This document shows positions 7,201-16,225 of a stretch of 41,210 nucleotides of DNA, piece by piece. Source of the stretch: an uncultured Bacteroides sp. (GTDB lineage Bacteria > Bacteroidota > Bacteroidia > Bacteroidales > Bacteroidaceae); the NCBI GenBank assembly GCA_900544675.1, contig UQVZ01000029.1, forward strand, positions 1-41,210, given 5' to 3'. Under the pieces are notes generated by a model. The model ran no database searches. It was given only the letters and a program-made list of their open reading frames with translations, and was not told where the DNA came from. Numbering within the stretch: the stretch's first letter is position 1; every line of letters starts with the position of its first letter. The translations under genes and the position numbers were made by a program.

Positions 7201-9081
7201 TCAAATCCTCAAACTGATTCCTCCCAAAAACGTTGCTTTCGGCATCGGATAGCCAGCCATGATTTCGTAGCGTTGTGCCAAAAGGTTTTCGCCGCGCACA
7301 AAGAGCGAAGCGAAGGAACATACCCGATAACTGGCACGAACGTTCCAAAGTACAAAGTCTTCCTTGTGGACAGGGTTGACCGAGGTATACAGCCCTTTGA
7401 TGTACTGGATGCCGGTCGATACGCCCCAACGTCCTTGCCGGAAATCGGCGCCAGCATACAGTTTATGCTCGGGAGCCGAAATGACCGGATTCTCCATGTG
7501 CACCCAACTGTAATTGGCGTTTATGTTCCAACGGGGATTGATGCGGTAGGCAATGTTTCCTTCCGCGCCCCAGTTTTCTATCTTGCCCGAGTTGACATTG
7601 TGGGGGCGTCCGTCTATAGGCATGGTCATAATCAGGTTGTCTCCGTTAATATAATAGAGGTTTACGCCGTAGCTCAAGGTTCCGTCGAGCAGCCGTTGGG
7701 TGAAAGAAAGCTCGTAGTTCATCATCTTTTCCGGTTTCAGGTCGGGATTCTGCGGCGGGAACATATACATTTCGCGGATGGTGGGATTACGGAAACCTTT
7801 GCTCACCATGGCTTTCAGTTCGGCGTTTTCAGGCAGATGGAAAGCCAGGCCACCTTGCGGCACCAGCTCGGTACCTACATGCGAATGGTGGTCGACACGC
7901 AACCCTACGTTCAGCGAGAGCCATTTGCCGATGTCCTGACGGAAGTCTACGTATCCGGCAAACTCGTCTTGTTTCTTGTCTACGCCCGGTGTGCGTGTCC
8001 CGTCAGCAATGGTCTCGTTCCACGATTCGCCGCCGAAATGCTGGTAGTCGAAGCCTACGGTCAGGCGGTTGCCCTCGTACAGTTCGGCGTTCTGATACCA
8101 CGATACGCCCATCATCAAGTCTTTCGAGTGGAAAAGAGAGGTTTGCGGCTCTTCACCGGCATGGTATCCGTCGTTGATTTTGTGCCGTCCCCAGTTGTAG
8201 AAGAAGCTCAGGGCGCCCGAAGTCCGTTCGTAGTGATTTTCCAGCATAGCCGATGCCATGCCGCGCGTGATGCGCGAATCGTTGTCGAAAAGCCGGTTGG
8301 AAATCTCGCCCGGGTTGGAGGCGTTGAAGTGCGTTACGTTCACGTCTCCCCAAAGCCGCCAGTTCAGGCTGAGGTCGTAAGCCAGCTTGGCATATCCGCC
8401 GTATTGCTCGAAACCCATGTCGGAGCGGTGTCCGTCGGTGCGGATATACGATGCCGATACCGTACTGCTGAAGCGTCCTTTCTTCACACGGTTAGTCGCT
8501 TCCGCCTGGGCAGTCCCGTACGAGCCTCCTCCCAGGTTGATGTCGGTCTTCACCCCGTCTTCCTGCATCTTGCGGGTGACAATGTTAATGACGCCGCCCA
8601 TGGCATTCGAGCCGTAAAGCACAGAGGCAGGTCCGCGCAACACTTCCACCCGGTCGGCAAGCATCGTCTGGTAAGCGTCGGAAATAGGATGGCCGAAAAG
8701 CCCCATGTATTGCGGATGCCCGTCAATCAAGACCAGCATCTGCGCGCTTCCTGACATGCCGCGCAGGCTGATGCCGCCGGCTGCTCCGGTCGATACGCCA
8801 TATCCCATTACGCCCCGACTGGTGACGAAAAGCCCAGGCACCTGCTCGGTTAACGCCGGTAAGACAGAAGGCTGGTAGCGGTCTTCCAATTGCGTCCGTC
8901 CCACTACCGATATGGTCATGGGCAGGTGGCGGATGTCGGTAGCGTTGCGAGTGCCGGTCACCACCGTTTCCTCCAGTGTATAGTTACGTTTGGTAGTCAG
9001 TGAGTCTGTCGGCTCCACGGCAAAAAGAGTTGCCGGAAGCAGGCTGTAAGCCAAGAGAAATAGGAACTGTTTGTGTTTCAT
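7201..9081 (-). CDS. TonB-dependent outer-membrane receptor
   Basis: 626 residues. A signal peptide ends near AVE (residue 21-23). The TonB-box-like segment YTLEETVVTGTR (34-45) is followed by the plug domain (about 50-160) with LPALTEQVPGLFVTSRG, SLRGMSGSAQMLVLIDG and the signature DRVEVLRGPASVLYGSNAMGG. A 22-strand-type barrel fills the remainder. It has no N-terminal carboxypeptidase-like domain and no SusD partner nearby. It therefore resembles the compact vitamin B12, haem, siderophore or metal receptors rather than SusC glycan porins. Its substrate cannot be told from sequence. The gene has its own -7 box at 9121 and follows the HMA-AraC regulator gene by 116 bp, which makes that regulator a candidate controller. 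Confidence 0.93.
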   Translation of the reverse strand: MKHKQFLFLLAYSLLPATLFAVEPTDSLTTKRNYTLEETVVTGTRNATDIRHLPMTISVVGRTQLEDRYQPSVLPALTEQVPGLFVTSRGVMGYGVSTGAAGGISLRGMSGSAQMLVLIDGHPQYMGLFGHPISDAYQTMLADRVEVLRGPASVLYGSNAMGGVINIVTRKMQEDGVKTDINLGGGSYGTAQAEATNRVKKGRFSSTVSASYIRTDGHRSDMGFEQYGGYAKLAYDLSLNWRLWGDVNVTHFNASNPGEISNRLFDNDSRITRGMASAMLENHYERTSGALSFFYNWGRHKINDGYHAGEEPQTSLFHSKDLMMGVSWYQNAELYEGNRLTVGFDYQHFGGESWNETIADGTRTPGVDKKQDEFAGYVDFRQDIGKWLSLNVGLRVDHHSHVGTELVPQGGLAFHLPENAELKAMVSKGFRNPTIREMYMFPPQNPDLKPEKMMNYELSFTQRLLDGTLSYGVNLYYINGDNLIMTMPIDGRPHNVNSGKIENWGAEGNIAYRINPRWNINANYSWVHMENPVISAPEHKLYAGADFRQGRWGVSTGIQYIKGLYTSVNPVHKEDFVLWNVRASYRVCSFASLFVRGENLLAQRYEIMAGYPMPKATFLGGISLRI

Positions 9082-9120
9082 CGTTGGTTTTTTACTATCA
9101 TGTTATTAAAAATCACGATG

Positions 9121-9128
9121 CAAATATA
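9121..9128 (-). promoter_or_regulatory. -7 promoter element, TonB receptor
   Basis: TATATTTG on the minus strand, a perfect TAnnTTTG, 39 bases before the receptor ATG. No TTG is found at the expected -33 distance, which would fit activator-dependent transcription. Confidence 0.5.
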
Positions 9129-9197
9129 AACAGTTCGTTTTAATCTCTTCCTATATAGATTACAGATTTGATTACCTTTTTTACGGACAGATTTGCG

Positions 9198-9770
9198 TTA
9201 CACCTCGTCCAATGGTTTCAGTTTGGGATGCTTCAGTTGCTTGAATTGGGTGGGAGAAAGTCCGGTTACGGAGCGGAACTGCGAGCTGAAGTGGGCAGGA
9301 CTGGAGTAATGCAGCTTGTCGGCTATCTCGCTGACGGTCAGCTCGTCGTACACCAGCAGTTCCTTGGCAAGCTCTATCTTTTGGGCAATATGATATTTCT
9401 CGATGGTAATGCCATTCATTTCGGTGAACAGTTTGCTGAGCGAACTGTAGTCGCGGTGACATTGCCGGCTGAGGTAGTCGGACAGGTTCATCTGTTCGGG
9501 GAGTTCATCGTGGCGCACGTATCGGATGACAGCGGTGCGTATCTGTTCGATGATGCGGGTGCGTTTGTCATCAATCAGTTCAAAGCCGTAGTCTTCCAGC
9601 TCGTGGCGTATGCCGCCCAGCGTTTCCTGTGTCAACGGTTGTGGCAAGACAACAGTGCCCAGCTCGATGCTTACGGGTTCTATGTCGTGCTTCCGGAAGA
9701 TTTGGCTTACGATGAGGATGCAACGGCGGCATACCATGTTCTTGATGTGGAGGGTGCAAGAGTTTTCCAT
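9198..9770 (-). CDS. AraC-type regulator with HMA-like N-terminal domain
   Basis: 190 residues. Residues about 5-68 have the pattern of a heavy-metal-associated (HMA, beta-alpha-beta-beta-alpha-beta) domain: TLHIKNMVCRRC contains the metal-binding-type MxCxxC at 12-17 (Cys14, Cys17). Residues about 95-185 are a two-helix-turn-helix AraC/XylS DNA-binding domain (ELTVSEIADKLHYSSPAHFSSQFRSVTGLSPTQFKQL). The ATG lies only 6 bp after the menE stop, so it is probably co-transcribed with the menaquinone genes. The TonB receptor lies just downstream. A metal- or redox-responsive activator is a reasonable inference; ligand and targets are unknown. Confidence 0.85.
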   Translation of the reverse strand: MENSCTLHIKNMVCRRCILIVSQIFRKHDIEPVSIELGTVVLPQPLTQETLGGIRHELEDYGFELIDDKRTRIIEQIRTAVIRYVRHDELPEQMNLSDYLSRQCHRDYSSLSKLFTEMNGITIEKYHIAQKIELAKELLVYDELTVSEIADKLHYSSPAHFSSQFRSVTGLSPTQFKQLKHPKLKPLDEV

Positions 9771-9776
9771 AAAGCC

Positions 9777-10928
9777 TTATTGTATTGGATGATAAGCGGA
9801 CTCACGAGCTATTTTCTTTGCCGTCGCCCTGTCGGGCTTGCCTGTGCCCGTCAGCGGCAATGCATCTACTGGGATGATTTGTTTGGGACGCCAATAAGCC
9901 GGCAAGTGGTTGAAGGCTTCACTGATGGTTTGCCGCTCTTCTTCCGTCAACTGGTCACCAGAAATCTGCACTAACAGCACGATGCGTTCGCCAAACTTGA
10001 TGTCGGGAGCTGAGGTTATCAGAAAAGGGAAAGGCAATAAAGGGGTCAGGGCAGCTTCCACCTGTTCGATTTGTACCTTCACACCGCCGGTATTGATGGT
10101 GTTGTCTTTCCGTCCGATGATGCAGAACTGGCCTGACGCATTGAATTCGATGATGTCGTTTGTCACAAGTCGTTCGGCACAGACCTGAGGCGCATTGATG
10201 ACCAATGTGCCTTCTTCCGACCGGGTAAGCGTGACCTGGTCGAAAGGTGTGTACCATTCGGAAGCCTGTGCGCCGTTCAGTTTCCGCAAGGCAATGTGCG
10301 AAAGGGTTTCGGTCATTCCATAGGTGCTCCAAACATCGTGTGGGAAACTTTGCAGTGCCTGTACGATGGTAGGGTCGACTGCGCCGCCTCCGATGATGAG
10401 TTGACGGACAGCTTTCAGCCGTTCACATTCTTCGGGAATTTGCAGCGAATTGTAGACTTGCATCGGGATAAGTGCCGCAAAGACAGGATTTTCTTTCAGT
10501 TGTTGCAGCGGATGTCCGCAAGGAGTGACCGTCAGCAGATTAAGCCCGGCTACTAACGCCCGTACCACTACCATCTTTCCGGCAATGTATTGCAGCGGCA
10601 TACAGAGTAAAGCCGTATCGCCCCGCTGTAAATGGAGGAACGATATGGTCAGCATCGCACTGTTCATCATTCTCCGCTTTTCTACATAGAGTTCTTTGGG
10701 TGTCCCGGTAGAGCCAGAAGTGTGTACACGCACTGTTTCTTTCTCGTCGAACCATTCGGCAAGAAAGTCTGCCAGTGCTGCCAGGAAGCTGTCCTCACCG
10801 GCTTGCCGGCGGAAAAGTTTCTGCAGGCGGCTGGGCTGACAATTGCCTGCACGGGCATCGTCTGCCGTAAATGTCTCTCCATTGATAAGGATGGTTTGCC
10901 GGGGTATGTCTGTTATAAAACCGTTCAT
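9777..10928 (-). CDS. menE: o-Succinylbenzoate--CoA ligase
   Basis: Adenylates o-succinylbenzoate and joins it to CoA in menaquinone biosynthesis. 383 residues, shorter than the roughly 450 of enterobacterial MenE, as the N-terminal part is abbreviated. Seen: the ATP loop HTSGSTGTPKE at 69-79, CMPLQYIAGKMVVVRAL, the YGMTETLSHIAL motif (A5), GRKDNTINTGGVKVQ (A8 hinge) and the C-terminal LPLTGTGKPDR with the catalytic lysine. It lies 37 bp after menC and 6 bp before the regulator gene. Substrate assignment rests on the operon as well as the family. Confidence 0.93.
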   Translation of the reverse strand: MNGFITDIPRQTILINGETFTADDARAGNCQPSRLQKLFRRQAGEDSFLAALADFLAEWFDEKETVRVHTSGSTGTPKELYVEKRRMMNSAMLTISFLHLQRGDTALLCMPLQYIAGKMVVVRALVAGLNLLTVTPCGHPLQQLKENPVFAALIPMQVYNSLQIPEECERLKAVRQLIIGGGAVDPTIVQALQSFPHDVWSTYGMTETLSHIALRKLNGAQASEWYTPFDQVTLTRSEEGTLVINAPQVCAERLVTNDIIEFNASGQFCIIGRKDNTINTGGVKVQIEQVEAALTPLLPFPFLITSAPDIKFGERIVLLVQISGDQLTEEERQTISEAFNHLPAYWRPKQIIPVDALPLTGTGKPDRATAKKIARESAYHPIQ

Positions 10929-10965
10929 AGATAATTACTTGCAATTCTGATTAATGCTTTTGCCT

Positions 10966-12015
10966 TTACAGGTATTTTTCCCAGTCGGGTTCCGGTTGCT
11001 CTGGAAGAAACCAAAGATTGTCGTTCCGGATTTGAAGCGGATAGGGGATGTTGTCGGTGAAGAGCAATCCGGTCCCCAATCCTTGCGGTATGACCGGTTG
11101 CAGGGTGGCACACCATTGGGCGATGCTGTTCAGTCCCACATTCGATTCGAGGGCTGAAGTGACCCACGAGCCGATTTTCCTCTCTTGTGCCAGCCGTATC
11201 CATTCTTCGGCTCCGTTCATTCCTCCGTGTAAGGAAGGCTTCAAAATGATGTAGTGCGGACGGATTTCATCAAGCAGCTCGGCTTTACGTTCCGGGTGGT
11301 TGATGCCAATCAGTTCCTCGTCCAGTGCAATGGGAATGGGCGTATTCCGGCATAGCGTTGCCATTTCTTTCCATTGCCCGGCACGGATAGGCTGCTCGAT
11401 GGAGTGCAGGTGAAAGCGGCTGAGCTGTTCCAGTTTGGCAGGGGCATCGGCTGGCGAAAAGGCTCCGTTGGCATCCACACGCAGCTCAATCTCATCAGGC
11501 GAGAAATAGCGGCGGATATGTGCCAGCAGTTCCAGTTCTTGCTCGAAGTCGATGGCTCCGATTTTGACCTTGATGCAATGGAAGCCGGCGTGCATTTTTT
11601 CTTCGATACGGCGGTACATCTCTTCGAAGTTTCCCATCCAAATCAGTCCATTAATGGGAATGCCTTGTTTCCCTTGGGCAAAAGGAGTGTCCCAGAATTG
11701 CAGGCTGCCGGCATGCAGGTGGCAGAATGCGGTCTCCAAGCCGAACAACATCGAGGGATAAGGGCGTAAAGCCTCGTAATCAATGCAGCCGTGTTCGGCG
11801 GTTTGCAGGCAATGGCAGGTCAGCACATCCTCGTAGTCGGGAATGTCATCGCAACTCAAAGCCGGCAGGGGAGCACATTCTCCGATGCCGAATTTTCCTG
11901 TCTCAGAGTCTTTCAGGAGCAGGTACCATACGTTGCGGGTAAGATATACACCGCGCGAGGTTCCTGCCGGTTGTTTGAAATGTAAGGTTCGTGGTATGAT
12001 TTGTATGGTGTACAT
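10966..12015 (-). CDS. menC: o-Succinylbenzoate synthase
   Basis: Enolase-superfamily dehydratase converting SHCHC to o-succinylbenzoate. 349 residues. The catalytic and metal-binding set of the muconate-lactonizing subgroup is visible: KVK at 149-151 (acid/base lysine), Asp181 in DANG, Glu207 in SIEQP, Asp232 in DEEL and the second catalytic Lys259 in KPSLHGG. It lies 34 bp downstream of menB and is followed 37 bp later by menE. No anomalies were seen. Confidence 0.94.
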   Translation of the reverse strand: MYTIQIIPRTLHFKQPAGTSRGVYLTRNVWYLLLKDSETGKFGIGECAPLPALSCDDIPDYEDVLTCHCLQTAEHGCIDYEALRPYPSMLFGLETAFCHLHAGSLQFWDTPFAQGKQGIPINGLIWMGNFEEMYRRIEEKMHAGFHCIKVKIGAIDFEQELELLAHIRRYFSPDEIELRVDANGAFSPADAPAKLEQLSRFHLHSIEQPIRAGQWKEMATLCRNTPIPIALDEELIGINHPERKAELLDEIRPHYIILKPSLHGGMNGAEEWIRLAQERKIGSWVTSALESNVGLNSIAQWCATLQPVIPQGLGTGLLFTDNIPYPLQIRNDNLWFLPEQPEPDWEKYL

Positions 12016-12049
12016 AGCGCTTGAATTTGTGGATAAGACGTTAAAGGGA

Positions 12050-12871
12050 TTAGGGCAATTTCGGATACTTAGACCAGTCCGGCTTGCGTTTCTCCAAAAA
12101 TGCCTTCCCGCCTTCCTGAGCTTCTTCGGTCAGGTAGTAAAGCATCGTAGCGTCGCCGGCAAGTTCCTGTATACCTGCCTGTCCGTCGAGTTCGGCATTT
12201 AAGCCGGCTTTTATCATGCGGATGGCAAGCGGACTGTGCTGCATGATGGTCTCTGCCCATTCTACCACCTCGTCTTCCAGGCGGTCGAAAGGAACGACTT
12301 TATTGACTAACCCCATTTCCAGAGCCTCCTGTGCCGAGTACTGACGGCAGAGGAACCAGATTTCGCGCGCTTTCTTTTGTCCTACTACGCGTGCCAAGTA
12401 GGAAGAACCGAAGCCGGCATCGAAGCTGCCTACGCGCGGACCTGTTTGTCCGAAGATGGCATTCTCGGAAGCAATGCTCAGGTCGCATACCACGTGCAGT
12501 ACATGACCGCCTCCGATGGCATAACCATTTACCATGGCGATGACCGGTTTAGGAATGGAACGGATTTGTTTTTGCACATCCAGGATGTTCAGACGAGGCA
12601 CACCGTCGCTTCCTACATAGCCTCCATGTCCCTTTACGTGCATGTCGCCGCCCGAACAGAATGCTTTGTCGCCCGCTCCGGTCAGGACAACTACCCGGAC
12701 ATCGGGGCATTCGCGGCAATAAGCCAGTGCATTGCTGATTTCGTTGGTTGTATCCGGCGTGAACGCGTTGCGGTAGCGCGGGCGGTTGATGGTGATTTTG
12801 GCAATGCCATTATAGAAGTCGAAAAGAATATCATTGTATTCTTTGATGGTTTTCCATTCTCTTTGTGCCAT
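12050..12871 (-). CDS. menB: 1,4-Dihydroxy-2-naphthoyl-CoA synthase
   Basis: Crotonase-fold enzyme that closes o-succinylbenzoyl-CoA to DHNA-CoA. 273 residues, normal length. Seen: CSGGDMHVKGHGG (72-84) and NGYAIGGGHVLHVVCDL (115-131), which form the CoA/oxyanion pocket. GQTGPRVGSFDAG (141-153) has the QTG variant typical of the bicarbonate-dependent (type I) MenB enzymes. It lies 12 bp after the menD stop and 34 bp before menC. Confidence 0.96.
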   Translation of the reverse strand: MAQREWKTIKEYNDILFDFYNGIAKITINRPRYRNAFTPDTTNEISNALAYCRECPDVRVVVLTGAGDKAFCSGGDMHVKGHGGYVGSDGVPRLNILDVQKQIRSIPKPVIAMVNGYAIGGGHVLHVVCDLSIASENAIFGQTGPRVGSFDAGFGSSYLARVVGQKKAREIWFLCRQYSAQEALEMGLVNKVVPFDRLEDEVVEWAETIMQHSPLAIRMIKAGLNAELDGQAGIQELAGDATMLYYLTEEAQEGGKAFLEKRKPDWSKYPKLP

Positions 12872-12883
12872 AATTTGTAGTTT

Positions 12884-14533
12884 TTAGTGTTTCAGTTGAT
12901 GATAATATGCTTTTAATAATTCGGTATCGCGGGTTTTGTCGGTAAATACTTCCAACAGCATCGGGCGTGGAGCCGCATCCGGTTGCACAAATGCGTCGAG
13001 TGCGGCTTGCAATTCAGTTTCATCGTGTGCACACAGATAATCGAAGCCCCGGTCTGTAGCCCAGGCTTTGCCCGATGTGCGGTGTGTGCCAATGACAAAA
13101 CGGTGTGCCTCTTCGTCCAGTGAAAGTCCGGGCAGGGCATGGAAGATTTCTCCTCCTTCGTTGTTGAGCAGCAGGATGCGGACATTGTTGCCGTAGTTCG
13201 GGTTCCATAAGGCATTCATATCGTAGAAAAAACTCAGGTCGCCTATCAGGATAAAGTTCAGCTTATCGGAAACCGAAGCATAGCCGATGGCTGCCGACAG
13301 GGAACCCTCGATGCCGTTTACACCTCGGTTCGACTGTACTTCTACTCCTGCAGGGAGGTCGAAAAGCTGTGCGTAGCGTACCGTAGAGCTGTTGGCGAGG
13401 TGGAGCACACAGGGTGCGGGCAGATGTGTAATGACTTCTCCGATGGCTTTCATTTCGGAATAAGCGAAAGCAGGGCAGGAGAGGGTTCCCGCTTTTTCCT
13501 TCCACTCTTTGGGATAATCTGGCTCAACCGCTTGGGGGAGTGTATAGACAAGTTGTTGCCAGAAGGCAAGCGGCTCCATTTCGATGACTGTAGTCAGCGA
13601 GCCGAACAAGTCTACGGCTTTGCCGTCGGCGGCTATGTGCCAATGTTCCATAGGAGGATTCCGGCGCAGGAATTTCTTCAGGCGTTTCGAGATGATGTGT
13701 CCGCCGTAGGTAATCAACAGCTCCGGACGCATAGTTGCTTGCGTATCTTTGTCCATGGCATAGAGCAACTGGTCGATGTGGCTGAGCATTTCTCCGGGCA
13801 GGACGGGATTGTTGATGCTTTCGGCAATCCAGGCAAATTGCTTATATAATAAGGTATAGTGCTCAAGGGTGAGTGTCTGTCTGTGGCTCATTTGTCCGGC
13901 TACGACCATCCGTTTGGAGTAAGCCTGCAGGCGTACCGTCAATTGAGGGTCCCATCCGATATGACGGGTAATGACGCGGACTGCAGGAAGCTGCGTTACC
14001 GGAAACTGAAAGAAAGGTTCGCTTATCGGCACATTGATATGGACCGGTCCTTTCCCATGATGACAGGTTTCCAATAAAGCTTCATTGATAAGGCGATTGC
14101 AGAACCATTCATCTTCTTCGGTATGCACTTCGGGCAGATTGACCGATTGCTTTACCAGTGGTCCAAACACGTTCGGTTGAGGTAATGTCTGTCCGTCCAT
14201 TTGTCCTATCCAGGCAGCGGGACGGTCGGCAGAGATGACCACTAAAGGCACTTGTTGGTAAAAAGCTTCCGCTACCGCCGGATGCAGATTGAGCAAGGCA
14301 CTGCCCGACGTGCAACATACAGCTACGGTTTCTTTCTCATGCAATGTCAGTCCGATGGCGAAGAAACCGGCACTCCGTTCGTCTGTTATCGGATAGCAGG
14401 TAAATTCGGGCACGTGTGTAAAGGTTTGCACCAATGGAATGTCACGGCTTCCGGGGCAAAGTACAATCCGTCGGATGCCGTGGGCACGAAGCAGGGCAGC
14501 CAGTTGTAATATATTTCTTTTGTCTGTATACAT
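12884..14533 (-). CDS. menD: SEPHCHC synthase
   Basis: Thiamine-diphosphate enzyme that adds a succinic-semialdehyde unit from 2-oxoglutarate to isochorismate. 549 residues. Seen: LCPGSRDIPLV near 25-35, TDERSAGFFAIG with the ThDP-activating Glu52, TSGSALLNLHPAVAEA, SADRPAAWIGQMDGQT, and the C-terminal ThDP/Mg2+ motif GDLSFFYDMNALWN. It lies 46 bp downstream of menF and is followed after 12 bp by menB. Confidence 0.96.
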   Translation of the reverse strand: MYTDKRNILQLAALLRAHGIRRIVLCPGSRDIPLVQTFTHVPEFTCYPITDERSAGFFAIGLTLHEKETVAVCCTSGSALLNLHPAVAEAFYQQVPLVVISADRPAAWIGQMDGQTLPQPNVFGPLVKQSVNLPEVHTEEDEWFCNRLINEALLETCHHGKGPVHINVPISEPFFQFPVTQLPAVRVITRHIGWDPQLTVRLQAYSKRMVVAGQMSHRQTLTLEHYTLLYKQFAWIAESINNPVLPGEMLSHIDQLLYAMDKDTQATMRPELLITYGGHIISKRLKKFLRRNPPMEHWHIAADGKAVDLFGSLTTVIEMEPLAFWQQLVYTLPQAVEPDYPKEWKEKAGTLSCPAFAYSEMKAIGEVITHLPAPCVLHLANSSTVRYAQLFDLPAGVEVQSNRGVNGIEGSLSAAIGYASVSDKLNFILIGDLSFFYDMNALWNPNYGNNVRILLLNNEGGEIFHALPGLSLDEEAHRFVIGTHRTSGKAWATDRGFDYLCAHDETELQAALDAFVQPDAAPRPMLLEVFTDKTRDTELLKAYYHQLKH

Positions 14534-14579
14534 CGTTGGTTTTGGTTCGCTTAGGTCGGTGACGGAGGTTTTTATTCCG

Positions 14580-15719
14580 TCACAATATGTTCAACATGGT
14601 CTTCAGTTTCTGTTGGGTTTCTTCCCATTCGGCTTGCAAGGTGGATGAAGGCAGGATGCCACCCCCTGCAAACAAGGTGCTTCGCTTGCCCATGATGTGC
14701 ATGCAACGCAGGTTGACATACAGCGAAGTATCTCCTTCCGGGTCCAGCCAGCCGATGATTCCGGCATAATAACTGCGGTCGTATCCTTCGTTTTCGGCAA
14801 TGAATGCATAGGCTTCAGCTTTCGGCAGTCCGCATACGGCAGGCGTGGGATGCAGTTCGTTCAATATGTTGCCTAATTTAGATGTATCTTTCAGCATAAA
14901 GTTGAAGTCTGTTTTCAGGTGCACCAATTGACCAGCACGCGCCGTATAAGGACCTTTCTCGGTAATTTTATTGCCAAACTGTTTGACGGTCCGGCGGATA
15001 TAGTCGCTGACGAAAGCCTGTTCGCGTTGGTCTTTGTCGCTCCATTCGGTTGGCATGGTGTCGCCTTGCATCGGCATGGTTCCGGCGAGTGAGACGGTGT
15101 GCCACTGGGTATCGTGTCCGCTCAGGATGATTTCGGGCGTACTTCCCAGCCATGTGCCCGATTCGGGTGTATGGCAAAGCGATATCATCATGCGCGGATA
15201 GCTATTACACGCATTGACGAAAGCCGAAAGAGGGGAGAATCCTTCAGGCAACTCTTGATGGGTACAACGTGACAAGACCAGTTTCTGAAAAGTTTTTTGC
15301 CGAAGCGGTTCGATAAACCGTTCAAAAGCTTGGCTGTAGTTTATTTTTTCTTCATCAGAAGCTGTTTGTCGGATTTGAGTTGTGAGGGTGGAAAGGGGCA
15401 ATTCTGTTGGCTCTGGAATCTTGTCCGCATGTTCTTTGGCAAAGAGGGTCGAGGTTTCAGTGATTGCTTCCCATCCCCGCTCAATATGTTCGGGGCAAAT
15501 CAAAACAATCGGATGTTGTTCGGTTGCTTGAAAAGGAGCCAGAACAAATCCTCGTTTCCCGTTCAGGTCAGTCAAGTTGTCAAGGATTTGGGTAAATCCT
15601 CTTTCTTGCAGTATCAAGATGGGATCATCGGTCCACGGTTGACGGTAGAGGGCAAAGTTGACCGTGCTCCGTGTCAGGCTGTCTATCAGTTTATGGATAA
15701 GGATAGAAGGCTGATTCAT
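14580..15719 (-). CDS. menF: Isochorismate synthase
   Basis: Isomerises chorismate to isochorismate, the entry step to menaquinone. 379 residues from the ATG at 15717-15719. The frame is open to 15800, but that would overlap the thioesterase by 85 bp, whereas the chosen ATG overlaps its TGA as ATGA, a common coupling arrangement. Seen: the chorismate-binding fold with LVLSRCTHQELP, WLGSTPEIIL, HPTPAVCGLPKAEA, YYAGIIGW and FAGGGILPSS. No salicylate-forming or anthranilate-type partner is nearby. Confidence 0.93.
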   Translation of the reverse strand: MNQPSILIHKLIDSLTRSTVNFALYRQPWTDDPILILQERGFTQILDNLTDLNGKRGFVLAPFQATEQHPIVLICPEHIERGWEAITETSTLFAKEHADKIPEPTELPLSTLTTQIRQTASDEEKINYSQAFERFIEPLRQKTFQKLVLSRCTHQELPEGFSPLSAFVNACNSYPRMMISLCHTPESGTWLGSTPEIILSGHDTQWHTVSLAGTMPMQGDTMPTEWSDKDQREQAFVSDYIRRTVKQFGNKITEKGPYTARAGQLVHLKTDFNFMLKDTSKLGNILNELHPTPAVCGLPKAEAYAFIAENEGYDRSYYAGIIGWLDPEGDTSLYVNLRCMHIMGKRSTLFAGGGILPSSTLQAEWEETQQKLKTMLNIL

Positions 15720-16141
15720 GACCGCTTCTTTATAATCAGATTGGTGACACGGGCGGTAGATATCAATTTGCCCTCCGGAGTGATGATGTCTACGTTCCAT
15801 ACGTGTTGGGTACGTCCGCGGTGGACAATGGTAGCTTTTGCTTCCACGTACCGTCCTTCTCCCACGGGGGTCATTCCTACGTGATTGGCGCTTACCTGAA
15901 TGCCGACGGGTTCTTCATCTTCTTTGCAGAGATGGATAGAGCCGTATCCGCTGACAATTTCGGCACAAGCCAGCGAAGCTCCTCCGTTCAGGATGTCGAC
16001 GGGAGTGCAGGGACGTGCCGTGTTATCGTTAACAGGCATGGTCGCTTTTACATATCCGTCCTTCACTTCTATCAGTTTGATGCCTAAATGTCGGGCAATC
16101 GATTCTTTCAGTTCGTAGGGTTTACCGGGTTCTATTTGCAT
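15716..16141 (-). CDS. menI: Hotdog-fold thioesterase, probable DHNA-CoA hydrolase
   Basis: 141 residues with the PaaI/YdiI-type hotdog pattern: DILNGGASLACAEIVSGYGS (the NGG...E helix carrying the catalytic acidic residue), VSANHVGMTPVGEGRYVEAKATIVHRGRTQHVWNVDI. As first gene of the menaquinone operon, overlapping menF by 4 bp, it most likely hydrolyses 1,4-dihydroxy-2-naphthoyl-CoA to DHNA. The fold is clear from sequence; the substrate is inferred from the operon. menA and menH are not in this window. Confidence 0.85.
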   Translation of the reverse strand: MQIEPGKPYELKESIARHLGIKLIEVKDGYVKATMPVNDNTARPCTPVDILNGGASLACAEIVSGYGSIHLCKEDEEPVGIQVSANHVGMTPVGEGRYVEAKATIVHRGRTQHVWNVDIITPEGKLISTARVTNLIIKKRS

Positions 16142-16172
16142 ATTTTTCCTGTATTAAACGTTAATAACTATG

Positions 16173-16180
16173 CAAAGGTA
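16173..16180 (-). promoter_or_regulatory. -7 promoter element, menaquinone operon
   Basis: TACCTTTG on the minus strand, a perfect TAnnTTTG, 31 bases before the thioesterase ATG. It lies in a 117-bp divergent region shared with the EamA transporter promoter. The -33 element is not evident. Confidence 0.55.
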
Positions 16181-16225
16181 CATTTATTTTATGGCATTTT
16201 CTATGTTTCGATTCAAATTCTGATG

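Noticed and set aside
7273..8754. 493-codon plus-strand open frame
   Set aside because: Antisense to the TonB-dependent receptor, whose motifs are unmistakable. The plus-strand product has no recognisable family.
15720..15800. Earlier start for menF
   Set aside because: It would add 27 residues (starting MERRHHH) encoded antisense-like within the thioesterase gene; the ATGA overlap at 15716-15719 is a better start.
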